Assembly: GCF_001026695.1 (NCBI RefSeq)
Contig: NZ_LDNB01000025.1
Location: forward strand, 1 to 56,733
Source: Neobacillus vireti
GTDB taxonomy: Bacteria > Bacillota > Bacilli > Bacillales > Cytobacillaceae
Direction of reading: 5' to 3'
DNA length: 56,733 bases
The notes beneath the pieces were generated by a model. It was not told the DNA's origin and did not search any database. It saw only the letters and a program-made list of their open reading frames with translations. The position numbers and the translations under genes are program-made. How positions within the stretch are numbered: the stretch's first letter is position 1; every line of letters starts with the position of its first letter. Shown here piece after piece: positions 31,214 through 38,654 of this stretch.

Positions 31214-31990
31214 ATGAGCTTCTTAACAGTTCAAGATATTCACCATACTTACTTTACGAAAGACACCGCCGCCACGGCCCTCTCCAATATATCACTTAAG
31301 GTTGAGGAAGGGGAATTTGTCTCCATCCTCGGCCCAAGTGGCTGTGGAAAGACGACCCTGCTTTCCATCATCTCAAGTCTGCTAAAACCGACCACTGGAA
31401 CTGTTCTATTGGAAAACAAACCGATTTCCACTGCCAAAAATGACATAGGCTATATGCTGCAGCAGGATTATTTGTTCCCTTGGAAAACGATTGAGGAAAA
31501 CATTTTATTAGGTCTGAAGCTGTCAAAGCAATTAAATGAAAAAACAAAATCAGCGGCACTCGGGCTATTAAAGCAAATTGGCTTGACCGGTGTGGAGAGA
31601 CAGCTGCCAAAGCAGTTATCAGGCGGGATGAGGCAACGTGTCGCGTTGGTACGGACACTAGCTACAGAGCCAAAATTGCTGATGCTCGATGAGCCCTTTT
31701 CCGCGCTCGATTATCAAACAAAGCTAAAGCTAGAGGATCTAGTGTCAAATATATTAACTGAATTCGGCAAAACCGCAATTCTCGTTACCCATGATATCGG
31801 GGAAGCCATTGCCATGAGCGATCGTGTCTTTTTGCTTTCACCTAGTCCGGGGAGAATTTATAAAACCTTTACCATCCCGGAAGAATTGAGGAAGATTTCT
31901 CCGTTTAAAGCAAGGAATCACGAAGCATACCCAAGCATCTTTCAAACAATATGGAAGGAGTTGGAGTCCCTTGAATCAGCAGAAGAATAG
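31214..31990 (+). CDS. ytlC: ABC transporter ATP-binding protein YtlC
   Basis: This 258-residue ATPase energises the YtlA/YtlD importer. Walker A is GPSGCGKTT (about residue 41). The Q-loop lies in MLQQDYLFPW and the signature is LSGGMRQRVALVRTLA. Walker B is LLMLDEPFSALD, and the H-loop is LVTHDIGEAI. The sequence is closest to the SsuB/TauB class. It begins 22 nt after ytlA and its 3' end overlaps the ytlD start by 20 nt. Confidence 0.92.
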   Translation: MSFLTVQDIHHTYFTKDTAATALSNISLKVEEGEFVSILGPSGCGKTTLLSIISSLLKPTTGTVLLENKPISTAKNDIGYMLQQDYLFPWKTIEENILLGLKLSKQLNEKTKSAALGLLKQIGLTGVERQLPKQLSGGMRQRVALVRTLATEPKLLMLDEPFSALDYQTKLKLEDLVSNILTEFGKTAILVTHDIGEAIAMSDRVFLLSPSPGRIYKTFTIPEELRKISPFKARNHEAYPSIFQTIWKELESLESAEE

Positions 31991-32777
31991 AGTAGAACTC
32001 CTCCATAAAAATTACATCCATTCGTTAAAAATTGAGCGATGGCGGGTGCGATTTTATCAAGCCGTCATTTTTATCGTCTTTTTCTCCAGTTGGGAACTAT
32101 CAAGTCAAAAGCAATGGATTGACCCGCTAATTTTCAGTTCGCCGTCTAAAATCTGGCATTTATTTTTGAATAAAATACAAGACGGGTCGTTACTGACACA
32201 TACCGGTGTAACAATGACCGAAACAATTGTTGGTTTTATTCTTGGTACCTTACTTGGCACCATTTTAGCAGCTGTTCTCTGGTGGTCGCCCCTGCTTCAA
32301 AAAATCCTTGACCCTTACCTGGTTATCCTTAATGCCATGCCCAAGGTAGCGCTTGGTCCGATATTAATTGTCGCGCTTTCTCCCGGGTACCCTTCAATCA
32401 TAGCCATGGGGGCAATTATCTCGATTATCATTACCACCATCGTTGTTTATACCTCATTTAAAGAGGTTGATCCCAATTATGTAAAAGTGCTCCGAACGTT
32501 TGGGGCCTCGCGCTTTCAATGCTTTAAGGAAGCGATTTTACCAGCAAGTTTTCCAACAATTATCTCAACCTTAAAGGTGAATGTCGGTTTGTCATGGGTA
32601 GGTGTCATCGTTGGAGAATTCCTTGTATCATCCCGCGGTCTTGGGTACATGATTATTTATGGCTTTCAAGTTTTTAACTTTACCCTCGTGTTCTTATCAC
32701 TTTTAGTAATTGCTGTTATCGCTACGATTATGTACCAGCTCGTGGAACTTCTTGAAAAAAAACTAATCAAAGAATAG
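31971..32777 (+). CDS. ytlD: ABC transporter permease YtlD
   Basis: A 268-residue inner-membrane subunit with about six transmembrane helices and the EAA-type loop FGASRFQCFKEAILPASFPTIISTLKVNVG that docks the ATPase. It belongs to the SsuC/TauC/ThiX class. It starts at TTG 31971 inside the end of ytlC, with GGAG/AAGGAG a few bases upstream, so translation is coupled. The transcript ends at the hairpin shared with convergent ytkD. Confidence 0.9.
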   Translation: MNQQKNRVELLHKNYIHSLKIERWRVRFYQAVIFIVFFSSWELSSQKQWIDPLIFSSPSKIWHLFLNKIQDGSLLTHTGVTMTETIVGFILGTLLGTILAAVLWWSPLLQKILDPYLVILNAMPKVALGPILIVALSPGYPSIIAMGAIISIIITTIVVYTSFKEVDPNYVKVLRTFGASRFQCFKEAILPASFPTIISTLKVNVGLSWVGVIVGEFLVSSRGLGYMIIYGFQVFNFTLVFLSLLVIAVIATIMYQLVELLEKKLIKE

Positions 32778-32811
32778 CGGTATAGCGCGAGCTTCCTGCT
32801 ATTCTTTTTCC
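32771..32811. terminator. Bidirectional terminator, ytlD / ytkD
   Basis: AGAATAGC / GCTATTCT stem with a long loop and CTTTTTCC tail, overlapping both convergent 3' ends. Confidence 0.65.
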
Positions 32812-33278
32812 TTTTGCAGCATTTGAATGCGGGCAATACATTCCTCAACGACCTGATCCTTCATGATAAAGCTGTATTCTTCCCCGAACCGCAATTGTAA
32901 AATATCGCCGTTGATGGTAACTGGGCCATTTGTTTCGTAGTAATTGCTTGTTTCTTCTACCCTTTGTACCTTTCCCCAAAAAACAGACTTTACAAAGGGG
33001 CACTTTTCGTCTTGAACTCTGTACTGCGCCAAAAAGTTCAAATCAGCAAGAATAGCTCCGGTCTCTTCATAGGCCTCTCGTCTTGCGGCCTCCTCAAGGG
33101 TCTCGCCAGCTTCCCTTTTGCCGCCGGGAAATTCAAGTCCCCTTTGTTTATGATTGGTTAAAAGCCATCCTTCTCCAAATTGGCAAATAACCAAAACATG
33201 TTTTGCTTCCTCTTGGAATGTGACTTGCGCAAATGACAGTTCCACCTTGTTTCCGTTATCATCAAAAAACTGTAACAT
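32799..33278 (-). CDS. ytkD: Nudix hydrolase YtkD
   Basis: A 159-residue Nudix enzyme with the complete box GGKREAGETLEEAARREAYEETGA (about residues 50-73). B. subtilis YtkD hydrolyses (8-oxo-)dGTP/GTP and also acts on RNA 5' ends. The same role is inferred here from length and gene position next to ytl and dps-type genes. AGGCAGG precedes the ATG. The gene is leftward and convergent with the ytl operon. Confidence 0.9.
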   Translation of the reverse strand: MLQFFDDNGNKVELSFAQVTFQEEAKHVLVICQFGEGWLLTNHKQRGLEFPGGKREAGETLEEAARREAYEETGAILADLNFLAQYRVQDEKCPFVKSVFWGKVQRVEETSNYYETNGPVTINGDILQLRFGEEYSFIMKDQVVEECIARIQMLQKEKE

Positions 33279-33365
33279 TTCAAAACCTGCCTCATATTTT
33301 TAATGCTCTAATTATAAACGAAAAAAAGGAAAACCCATAAATAATTTAGATTTTCCTTCTAGTCG

Positions 33366-33689
33366 TTAATCTCCATAAGGCAATATATTCATACTTTCAA
33401 TATGGCTTTTTGCTTCATCATCACCAAGCTTATGGAGCATGCCATACACCTGCTGAATCGTACTGTCGTATGCATCGTTTGAACGGTCATGGTGATATTC
33501 AAGATAAGGTATGTGTGCTCTGAAAAAGTTTTTCCACTCAGTCGAATAGTTTTGATTAAACAAATTACGAAGCTCGATAATTTCTTCATCAGTTGCTTGT
33601 ATTTTATAGCTCCAAGTCGAACCTGTGGCACTTTGGAATATTCCCCCCGTTCCAACATCTATATAATAGGTTTTCTTCTGCTCTGTCAT
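33366..33689 (-). CDS. Conserved Bacillus protein, 107 residues, unknown
   Basis: A soluble protein beginning MTEQKKTYYIDVGTGGIFQSATGSTWSYKI. A helical part (TDEEIIELRNLFNQNY..WKNFFRAHIPYLEYHHDRSND) and a His/Asp-rich stretch follow. I know similar proteins next to ytkD in other Bacillus species but not their function. The start is well supported by AAGGGG and its own position 88 bp upstream of ytkD. Co-transcription with ytkD is possible, as no strong terminator separates them. Confidence 0.7.
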   Translation of the reverse strand: MTEQKKTYYIDVGTGGIFQSATGSTWSYKIQATDEEIIELRNLFNQNYSTEWKNFFRAHIPYLEYHHDRSNDAYDSTIQQVYGMLHKLGDDEAKSHIESMNILPYGD

Positions 33690-33902
33690 TATGTCATCCC
33701 CTTTTCTTTTTATTAATCCACAAACAGATAAAATTTATTCTTTTTCAAAATTCGACTCATTTTTTAGAAATGAATACGCTATAATAAACATACGATCAAG
33801 AAAACAGATTTTTCAGTCAATTATAATTATAAAATGGAGGGATTAATTTATCTTTTTATGGGAATGGAATAAGTATGAGTGAAAATTGAGGAGGTGCTGA
33901 AA

Positions 33903-34160
33903 TTGAAATTAGTCGATGAATTATATGAAATGTACCGGAACAAGCTTACCGGCGATGAAGAGGATATTGATATGCTTGCCTTTGCCTTCTTAGAAGAGAT
34001 GTCGCAAGCAGACCTGATTGCCTTAATTCAAGAAATGGATAAACAGGAACTTTATGACTTAATGGGTTTATACCTAATTGAAAGCTTAAAGGGGAAATTC
34101 GCCAAAGAAGAGTACGGACAACAACGCACGAATACTTACTATCCTAGAAACATTCATTGA
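33903..34160 (+). CDS. Small helical acidic protein (DUF6154-like)
   Basis: About 85 residues: MKLVDELYEMYRNKLTGDEEDIDMLAFAFLEEMSQADLIALIQEM, then DKQELYDLMGLYLIESLKGK. It is fully helical, with many Leu/Glu/Asp. It resembles the small DUF6154 proteins of Bacillus (moderate confidence). TTG at 33903 is the likely start because GAGGAGGTG lies 6 nt upstream. The GTG at 33879 lies before that signal and would include it in the coding sequence. A terminator follows at 34181-34200. Function unknown. Confidence 0.7.
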   Translation: MKLVDELYEMYRNKLTGDEEDIDMLAFAFLEEMSQADLIALIQEMDKQELYDLMGLYLIESLKGKFAKEEYGQQRTNTYYPRNIH

Positions 34161-34180
34161 TTTTACATACCAAAATAAGA

Positions 34181-34206
34181 GGAGGCTGAAAACAGCTTCC
34201 TTTTTT
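34181..34206 (+). terminator. Terminator after the DUF6154-like gene
   Basis: GGAGGCTG / CAGCTTCC stem with a 4-nt loop and TTTTTT tail. Confidence 0.82.
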
Positions 34207-34271
34207 ATGCCTTTTGTACTTAATATATGAGTTTTTCATGTTACAATGTAGTGTAAAGGGGGCACTAGAAA

Positions 34272-34445
34272 ATGTTCTATACGATATTAGTAGTTAGTAT
34301 TATTATTGTCATTGTCGTTTTGCTTCTCGCGGTTATTACCACTTCAAAAGCCTATACGTATAAACATACTGTTGATCCATTAGAAAATAACCCATATGTC
34401 GACCTAGAGTTGACAGAACAAGAACAAGAACAAAAGAAGGCGTAA
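34272..34445 (+). CDS. ytzI: YtzI-like single-pass membrane peptide
   Basis: A 57-residue protein. The first 24 residues form one hydrophobic helix (YTILVVSIIIVIVVLLLAVI). A short soluble tail (TSKAYTYKHTVDPLENNPYVDLELTEQEQEQKKA) follows. It matches B. subtilis YtzI in layout and place upstream of luxS. Function unknown. GGGGG lies about 9 nt before the ATG. Confidence 0.75.
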   Translation: MFYTILVVSIIIVIVVLLLAVITTSKAYTYKHTVDPLENNPYVDLELTEQEQEQKKA

Positions 34446-34447
34446 AA

Positions 34448-34480
34448 AAATTCCTATTCTTAGCGAATAGGAATTTTTTA
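34448..34480. terminator. Bidirectional terminator, ytzI / luxS
   Basis: AAATTCCTATTC / GAATAGGAATTT stem with a 4-nt loop, A-run on the left and T-run on the right, between convergent genes. Confidence 0.88.
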
Positions 34481-34485
34481 TATTA

Positions 34486-34959
34486 TTAGGCGAATACTTG
34501 TTTTAAATCGTCTTTGCTTTGCTCAAGCCAGAAACGCATTAATCGTTTCGCACCTTCTAAATCATGGAGCTTTGCTTGGCCGCATTGGCGCTCATTTGCC
34601 GCTGGAATTTCGGTAATTTCAACTGCATCCTTCATTGTATCCTCAAGAAGATCAATAATTTCCTCCACAGTCGGCTCACCGCTGACTACTAGGTAATACC
34701 CAGTCTGGCAGCCCATCGGCGAGATATCAATAATGTCGAAGTGGTCATACTTCTCGGAATGGTTGCGCAGATTAAAGGCAAGCAGGTGCTCTAAAGTATG
34801 AATCACATCAGGCTTCATTGCCTGTTTATTTGGCTGGCAAAAACGGATATCATATTTATTAACAACGCCGTCACTTCCTACCTTATGGACACCGCAATGT
34901 CTTACATAAGGGGCTTTCACAGCATTATGATCTAAATCAAAGCTTTCAACTGAAGGCAT
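34486..34959 (-). CDS. luxS: S-ribosylhomocysteine lyase
   Basis: The product cleaves S-ribosylhomocysteine to homocysteine and DPD, the autoinducer-2 precursor, completing recycling of S-adenosylhomocysteine. It has 157 residues, the same as B. subtilis LuxS. Metal ligands His54 and His58 (HTLEH) and Cys126 (QCGQAK), and catalytic Cys84 (MGCQTGYY), are all present. ATG 34959 is chosen because AAAGGAGTG precedes it and the product begins MPSVESF. An upstream in-frame ATG would add seven residues containing the ribosome binding site. Confidence 0.97.
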   Translation of the reverse strand: MPSVESFDLDHNAVKAPYVRHCGVHKVGSDGVVNKYDIRFCQPNKQAMKPDVIHTLEHLLAFNLRNHSEKYDHFDIIDISPMGCQTGYYLVVSGEPTVEEIIDLLEDTMKDAVEITEIPAANERQCGQAKLHDLEGAKRLMRFWLEQSKDDLKQVFA

Positions 34960-35100
34960 GAATATCACTCCTTTTATCATCTATTCCCTATCATACTATA
35001 AATTCCGAGTTTTTTCATCCACATAATCAAATTTAAAAATTTAGCCGAAAAATTTTTTTTGTGTTATCGTGTAAGTAATCAGTATGAAGGAGATCATTCA

Positions 35101-35346
35101 ATGTTGAAAAAAGTCTTTCTTTCCATTATTCGTTTTTATCAGGTCGTCATTTCACCCTTAAAACCACCAACATGCCGATTTTATCCAACTTGTTCGCATT
35201 ATGGTTTAGAAGCAGTTCAGCGCTTTGGTGCTTTAAAGGGCGGCTGGCTTACCATTAAAAGGATAGCAAAATGCCATCCTTTTCATCCAGGCGGCTTAGA
35301 CCCGGTTCCAGAGAAAAAACCTACGCCTGATAACCATCAACAATGA
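35101..35346 (+). CDS. yidD: Membrane protein insertion efficiency factor YidD
   Basis: An 81-residue DUF37/YidD protein (YtjA in B. subtilis). Signature residues are FYQVVISPLKPPTCRFYPTCSHYGLEAVQRFGALKGGW and CHPFHPGGLDPVP. YidD is thought to assist YidC-mediated insertion of membrane proteins. ATG 35101 is preceded by GAAGGAG. Its last 26 bases overlap the 3' end of the convergent carbonic anhydrase gene. Confidence 0.92.
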   Translation: MLKKVFLSIIRFYQVVISPLKPPTCRFYPTCSHYGLEAVQRFGALKGGWLTIKRIAKCHPFHPGGLDPVPEKKPTPDNHQQ

Positions 35347-35893
35347 GATCAAGCTTTCCTGTTTTAGGGTCAATGACCAATCCATGTACTGGAACACCAT
35401 TCGGCATTAACGGATGATGTTTAATAATATTAACGCTATGCTCTACACTCTCTGTCACATTATCAAATCCATGAAGCCACTGTTTAATGTCGATACCTGA
35501 ATAATCTAGTGTATCAATCGTTTCTTCGGAAATTCCTCGTTCTTTCATACTCTCAATCACGGGTTCTGCTTTTAAGCCGCTCATTCCACAATCATAATGA
35601 GCAATAACTAAAACTTCCTCTGCCTTCAATTGATAAATTGCAATCAAAATACTCCGCATGATACTTCCAAAAGGGTGTGAGACAAGCGCTCCAGCATTTT
35701 TAATCAGCTTGGCATCACCATTTCCCAGGTTTAAGGCCTTCGGCAATAATTCCAATAATCGTGTATCCATACAAGTAAGGATAACCATCCGCTTATTAGG
35801 AAATTTCGTTGTTTCATACTTCTCATATTCACGATTTTCTACGAAATTTTTATTATGCTCGAGAATTTCATTCAAAATAGTTGAGTTGTTCAT
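35321..35893 (-). CDS. ytiB: Beta-class carbonic anhydrase YtiB
   Basis: A 190-residue beta carbonic anhydrase interconverting CO2 and bicarbonate. Zinc ligands are Cys41 (TCMDTR, with Asp43/Arg45 dyad), His99 and Cys102 (AHYDCG). It fits the Bacillus YtiB group in length and position. AAAGGTGG precedes the ATG. It is convergent with yidD, which it overlaps, and divergent from the zinc-binding lipoprotein gene whose product could influence its metal supply. Confidence 0.9.
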   Translation of the reverse strand: MNNSTILNEILEHNKNFVENREYEKYETTKFPNKRMVILTCMDTRLLELLPKALNLGNGDAKLIKNAGALVSHPFGSIMRSILIAIYQLKAEEVLVIAHYDCGMSGLKAEPVIESMKERGISEETIDTLDYSGIDIKQWLHGFDNVTESVEHSVNIIKHHPLMPNGVPVHGLVIDPKTGKLDLIVDGYQA

Positions 35894-36045
35894 TTAAATT
35901 CCACCTTTCTTTTTCAGCATACATAAAAGACCATGTTTATTTCAAATTTTATACTTGCATTTTGGCGATATTTTTTGTAAGATACATAAGGAAATCGGAA
36001 TCGTTCCGTATTATATTTTATATTTTTTTAAAATTTTTCGGCATT

Positions 36046-36066
36046 AAATCGTAATAATATCGATTT
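36046..36066. promoter_or_regulatory. Zur box upstream of the zinc lipoprotein gene
   Basis: A 21-bp inverted repeat with arms AAATCGTAAT and ATATCGATTT around one central base. It agrees at 18 of 20 positions with the Bacillus Zur consensus. It ends 21 bp before the start codon, so Zur would block expression when zinc is sufficient. Confidence 0.8.
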
Positions 36067-36086
36067 AACAACATGAAGGAGCCTTT

Positions 36087-37034
36087 ATGAAAAAAATTAT
36101 TCTTATTCTTTCTATTTTTTTACCATTGAGTCTGATATTATCCGCCTGTTCAAATAAAAAAGACCAGACACAAACAAAGAAGGACCAGTTAACGATCTAT
36201 ACCACAGTCTTCCCTCTTCAGTACTTTACAGAACGGATTGGCGGTAAATATGTCGACGTAAAAACAATCTACCCTCCAGGTGCCGATGAACATACCTTTG
36301 AACCATCCCAAAAAGATATGATGAACTTGGCAGATTCAGACTTATTTTTCTACATTGGGCTTGGACTTGAAGGCTTTGTGGAAAAAGCAAAAGGAACGTT
36401 GAAAAACGAAAATGTTACCTTAGTACCTGCTGCCGATAAGCTTCAGTTACCAAAAGATGTTCATGCCGATGAAGAAGATGAAGATGGGCATGATGACCAC
36501 CACCACGGGGATGTAAACCCGCATGTATGGCTTGATCCACTTTATTCAAAGGAAATGGCTGCAGTTATTCGTGATCAATTAGTTAAAAAAATGCCGCAAA
36601 ACAAAGAAATTTTCACTGAAAATTATCAAAAGCTTGCCTTAGAATTAGATGATTTAAACAAGCAGTATGAGCAAACCATAACGAATGCAAAGCATAAAAA
36701 AATTATTGTCACCCATGCAGCGTTTGGCTATTGGGAACATCGTTATGGAATTGAACAAATCAGTATTTCAGGACTTTCGACGACAAATGAACCGACACAA
36801 AAGGAACTAGAAAAAATTATTTCTGTCGCCGATCATGAGGGCTTACATTATATTCTTTTCGAACAAAATGTGCAATCTAAACTTGGCAAGGTTGTTCAAA
36901 AAGAAATTGGTGCAAAAGCATTGCCGATTCATAATCTCGCTGTTTTATCCAGAGATGACATTAAAAATAAAGAAACGTATTTTTCCTTAATGAGTAAAAA
37001 TCTTGAGACCTTAAATACAGCATTAAATAATTAA
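36087..37034 (+). CDS. znuA: Zinc ABC transporter substrate-binding lipoprotein (ZnuA/AdcA type)
   Basis: A 315-residue cluster A-I metal-binding lipoprotein (lipobox LSAC, Cys21). Typical elements are YTTVFPLQYFTERIGGKYVDVKTIYPPGADEHTFEP, with the first His ligand, and a metal-buffering His/Asp loop, DGHDDHHHGDVNPHVWLDP. VTHAAFGYWEHRYGIEQISISGLS and ILFEQNVQSKLG complete the fold. The His-rich loop and the upstream Zur box point to zinc, not manganese. No permease or ATPase gene adjoins it, so the transporter partners must lie elsewhere. AAGGAG precedes the ATG. Confidence 0.9.
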   Translation: MKKIILILSIFLPLSLILSACSNKKDQTQTKKDQLTIYTTVFPLQYFTERIGGKYVDVKTIYPPGADEHTFEPSQKDMMNLADSDLFFYIGLGLEGFVEKAKGTLKNENVTLVPAADKLQLPKDVHADEEDEDGHDDHHHGDVNPHVWLDPLYSKEMAAVIRDQLVKKMPQNKEIFTENYQKLALELDDLNKQYEQTITNAKHKKIIVTHAAFGYWEHRYGIEQISISGLSTTNEPTQKELEKIISVADHEGLHYILFEQNVQSKLGKVVQKEIGAKALPIHNLAVLSRDDIKNKETYFSLMSKNLETLNTALNN

Positions 37035-37156
37035 ACTAGAAAGATTTTGGTCTCTTTGCCAATTCTCACATCTACTTCCTTACGTTTTCTAGCATGCTGT
37101 TATCGACATCAGCAAATGCTATCACTGTATTGCAGAAAATTTAAGGAGTGATACGA

Positions 37157-37315
37157 ATGGCACAAGATGTTTTATGTGAAGTGAATAACTGTACGTTTTG
37201 GGCAAAAGGCAATAAATGCAGTGCCGATAAAATCTACGTTGTCAGCCATACCGGTGAAACGGCTGATTCGACTAAAGAAACTGACTGTAAAACGTTTGAA
37301 GCAAGTGATCTATAA
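37157..37315 (+). CDS. DUF1540 small cysteine protein
   Basis: 52 residues: MAQDVLCEVNNCTFWAKGNK, then CSADKIYVVSHTG and a C-terminal TDCKTFEASDL. Four cysteines (7, 12, 21, 44) follow the DUF1540 pattern and could bind a metal ion. AAGGAG lies 8 nt before the ATG. It sits 122 bp downstream of the zinc-binding lipoprotein with no clear terminator between, so it may share the Zur-controlled transcript. A link to zinc is a guess from context. Confidence 0.82.
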   Translation: MAQDVLCEVNNCTFWAKGNKCSADKIYVVSHTGETADSTKETDCKTFEASDL

Positions 37316-37323
37316 TGATTGAA

Positions 37324-37356
37324 GAACCAGGCATCTTTTTCGCCTGGTTCTTTTTT
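37324..37356 (+). terminator. Terminator of the DUF1540 gene
   Basis: GAACCAGGC / GCCTGGTTC stem and TTTTTT tail directly after the stop codon. Confidence 0.9.
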
Positions 37357-37375
37357 AGGCTGTGTTAAAAGTGAA

Positions 37376-37507
37376 TGTTGATATCCGTTCCAGGCGCTTC
37401 GCTTTCCGCGGGGCGGGCGGTGAGCCTCCTCGGCGCTAAAGCGCCTGCGGGGTCTCACCTGTCCCGCTGCTCCCGCAGGAGTCTCGCGCCTTCCACTCCA
37501 ATCAACA
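37376..37507 (+). repeat. 132-bp palindromic element, copy 1
   Basis: It begins TGTTGAT and ends ATCAACA. Inside are CGCTTTCCGCGGGGCGGGCG, GTGAGCCTCCTCGGCGC, GGGGTCTCACCTG and CCCGCAGGAGTCTCGCGCC. It is strongly GC-rich against an AT-rich background. It is nested between outer arms GCTGTGTTAAAAG (37359-37371) and CTTTAACACAGC (37531-37542). It lies between the DUF1540 gene and menC. Confidence 0.85.
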
Positions 37508-37547
37508 TTGTGCTCAAAATCAACAATATGCTTTAACACAGCTTTTT

Positions 37548-38654
37548 TTAAAAAACAAATGTTTTCTTGGATAATAGGATTTCTTGAAGTTTTTTTTCAT
37601 TTATTTCAAACCCGATACCAGGAGCCTTTGGTACGGTAATATAGCCATTTTCAATGGTTACTTCTGGGGAGATGATGTCTTCTTCCCAAAACCGGCTGGA
37701 TGCGGATATATCACCTGGAATGGTGAATCCAGGTAGTGTAGCGAGAGCAATATTATGTGCACGGGAAATGCCAAATTCAATCATCCCGCCGCACCAGACC
37801 GGAATTCCCCTTTCAAAGCAATAATCATGTATTCGTTTGGCTTCATACAGCCCGCCTACCCGACCTACTTTAATATTAATCATCTTACAGCTCCCGAATT
37901 CAATTGCTTTTCTAGCATCATCAAAGCTGACGATGCTTTCATCCAAGCAAATTGGAGTGCGGATTTCCTTTTGCAGCACAGCGTGTTCGATAATATCGTC
38001 ATGTGCCAGCGGCTGCTCAATCATCATCAAGTTAAATTCATCAAGAGCCTTTAATCGGTCAATATCTTTTAATGTATAGGCTGAATTGGCATCTGCCATA
38101 AGCGGCAAGTCCGGATAATGGCGTCGAATTTCTGCAAGAAAAGAGTAATCCTGATTTGGATTCATTTTCACTTTGATCCGCTGATACCCCTCATCGAGAT
38201 ATTGTTCAATTTGCCCTAGTGCCTTTGCTGTTGAATCGGTTGCAACAACTACGCCGGAAGCAATGATTTCGCGTGTGCCGCCAATCATTTTAGAAAGAGG
38301 CTCTGAGTGGCTCTTCGCATCCAAATCCCAAAGGGCCGTTTCTAATGCAGCCTTTGCCATATTGTTTCTCCTAATCGAACTGAAAAGATTGGAAGCCTCC
38401 TCTGGACGATTTATTGGATGTTTTTGCAACAAGGGAATCAAAATATCCTTTAACATATGTAAACTAGTTTCCACCGTTTCTTCGGTATACCATGGCGTAG
38501 AAAAGGCCACACCTTCGCCAAATCCTGAAATGCCATCATTGTTGGTTACCTTTACAATAATGCCCACACGGTCTTTCACAGCGCCTAAATGCGTTAGAAA
38601 TGGGGACTTTAAGGGCATTTGAATGACAGAAATTTCAACTGAGGCTATCTTCAT
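37548..38654 (-). CDS. menC: o-Succinylbenzoate synthase
   Basis: A 368-residue enolase-superfamily enzyme that dehydrates the cyclohexadiene intermediate of menaquinone synthesis. The catalytic lysine pair is in RIKVKMNP. Metal ligands are in LMADANSAY (Asp), MIEQPL (Glu) and CLDESIVS (Asp), followed by INIKVGRVGG and WCGGMIEFGISRAHN. The ATG overlaps the menE stop codon (ATGA), making it the last gene of the menFDHBEC operon. Some homologues also racemise N-acylamino acids. Confidence 0.93.
   Translation of the reverse strand: MKIASVEISVIQMPLKSPFLTHLGAVKDRVGIIVKVTNNDGISGFGEGVAFSTPWYTEETVETSLHMLKDILIPLLQKHPINRPEEASNLFSSIRRNNMAKAALETALWDLDAKSHSEPLSKMIGGTREIIASGVVVATDSTAKALGQIEQYLDEGYQRIKVKMNPNQDYSFLAEIRRHYPDLPLMADANSAYTLKDIDRLKALDEFNLMMIEQPLAHDDIIEHAVLQKEIRTPICLDESIVSFDDARKAIEFGSCKMINIKVGRVGGLYEAKRIHDYCFERGIPVWCGGMIEFGISRAHNIALATLPGFTIPGDISASSRFWEEDIISPEVTIENGYITVPKAPGIGFEINEKKLQEILLSKKTFVF

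Noticed and set aside
37234..37539. 101-codon minus-strand frame
   Set aside because: It runs across the 132-bp palindromic element and into the DUF1540 gene. GC-rich repeat sequence gives open frames by chance.
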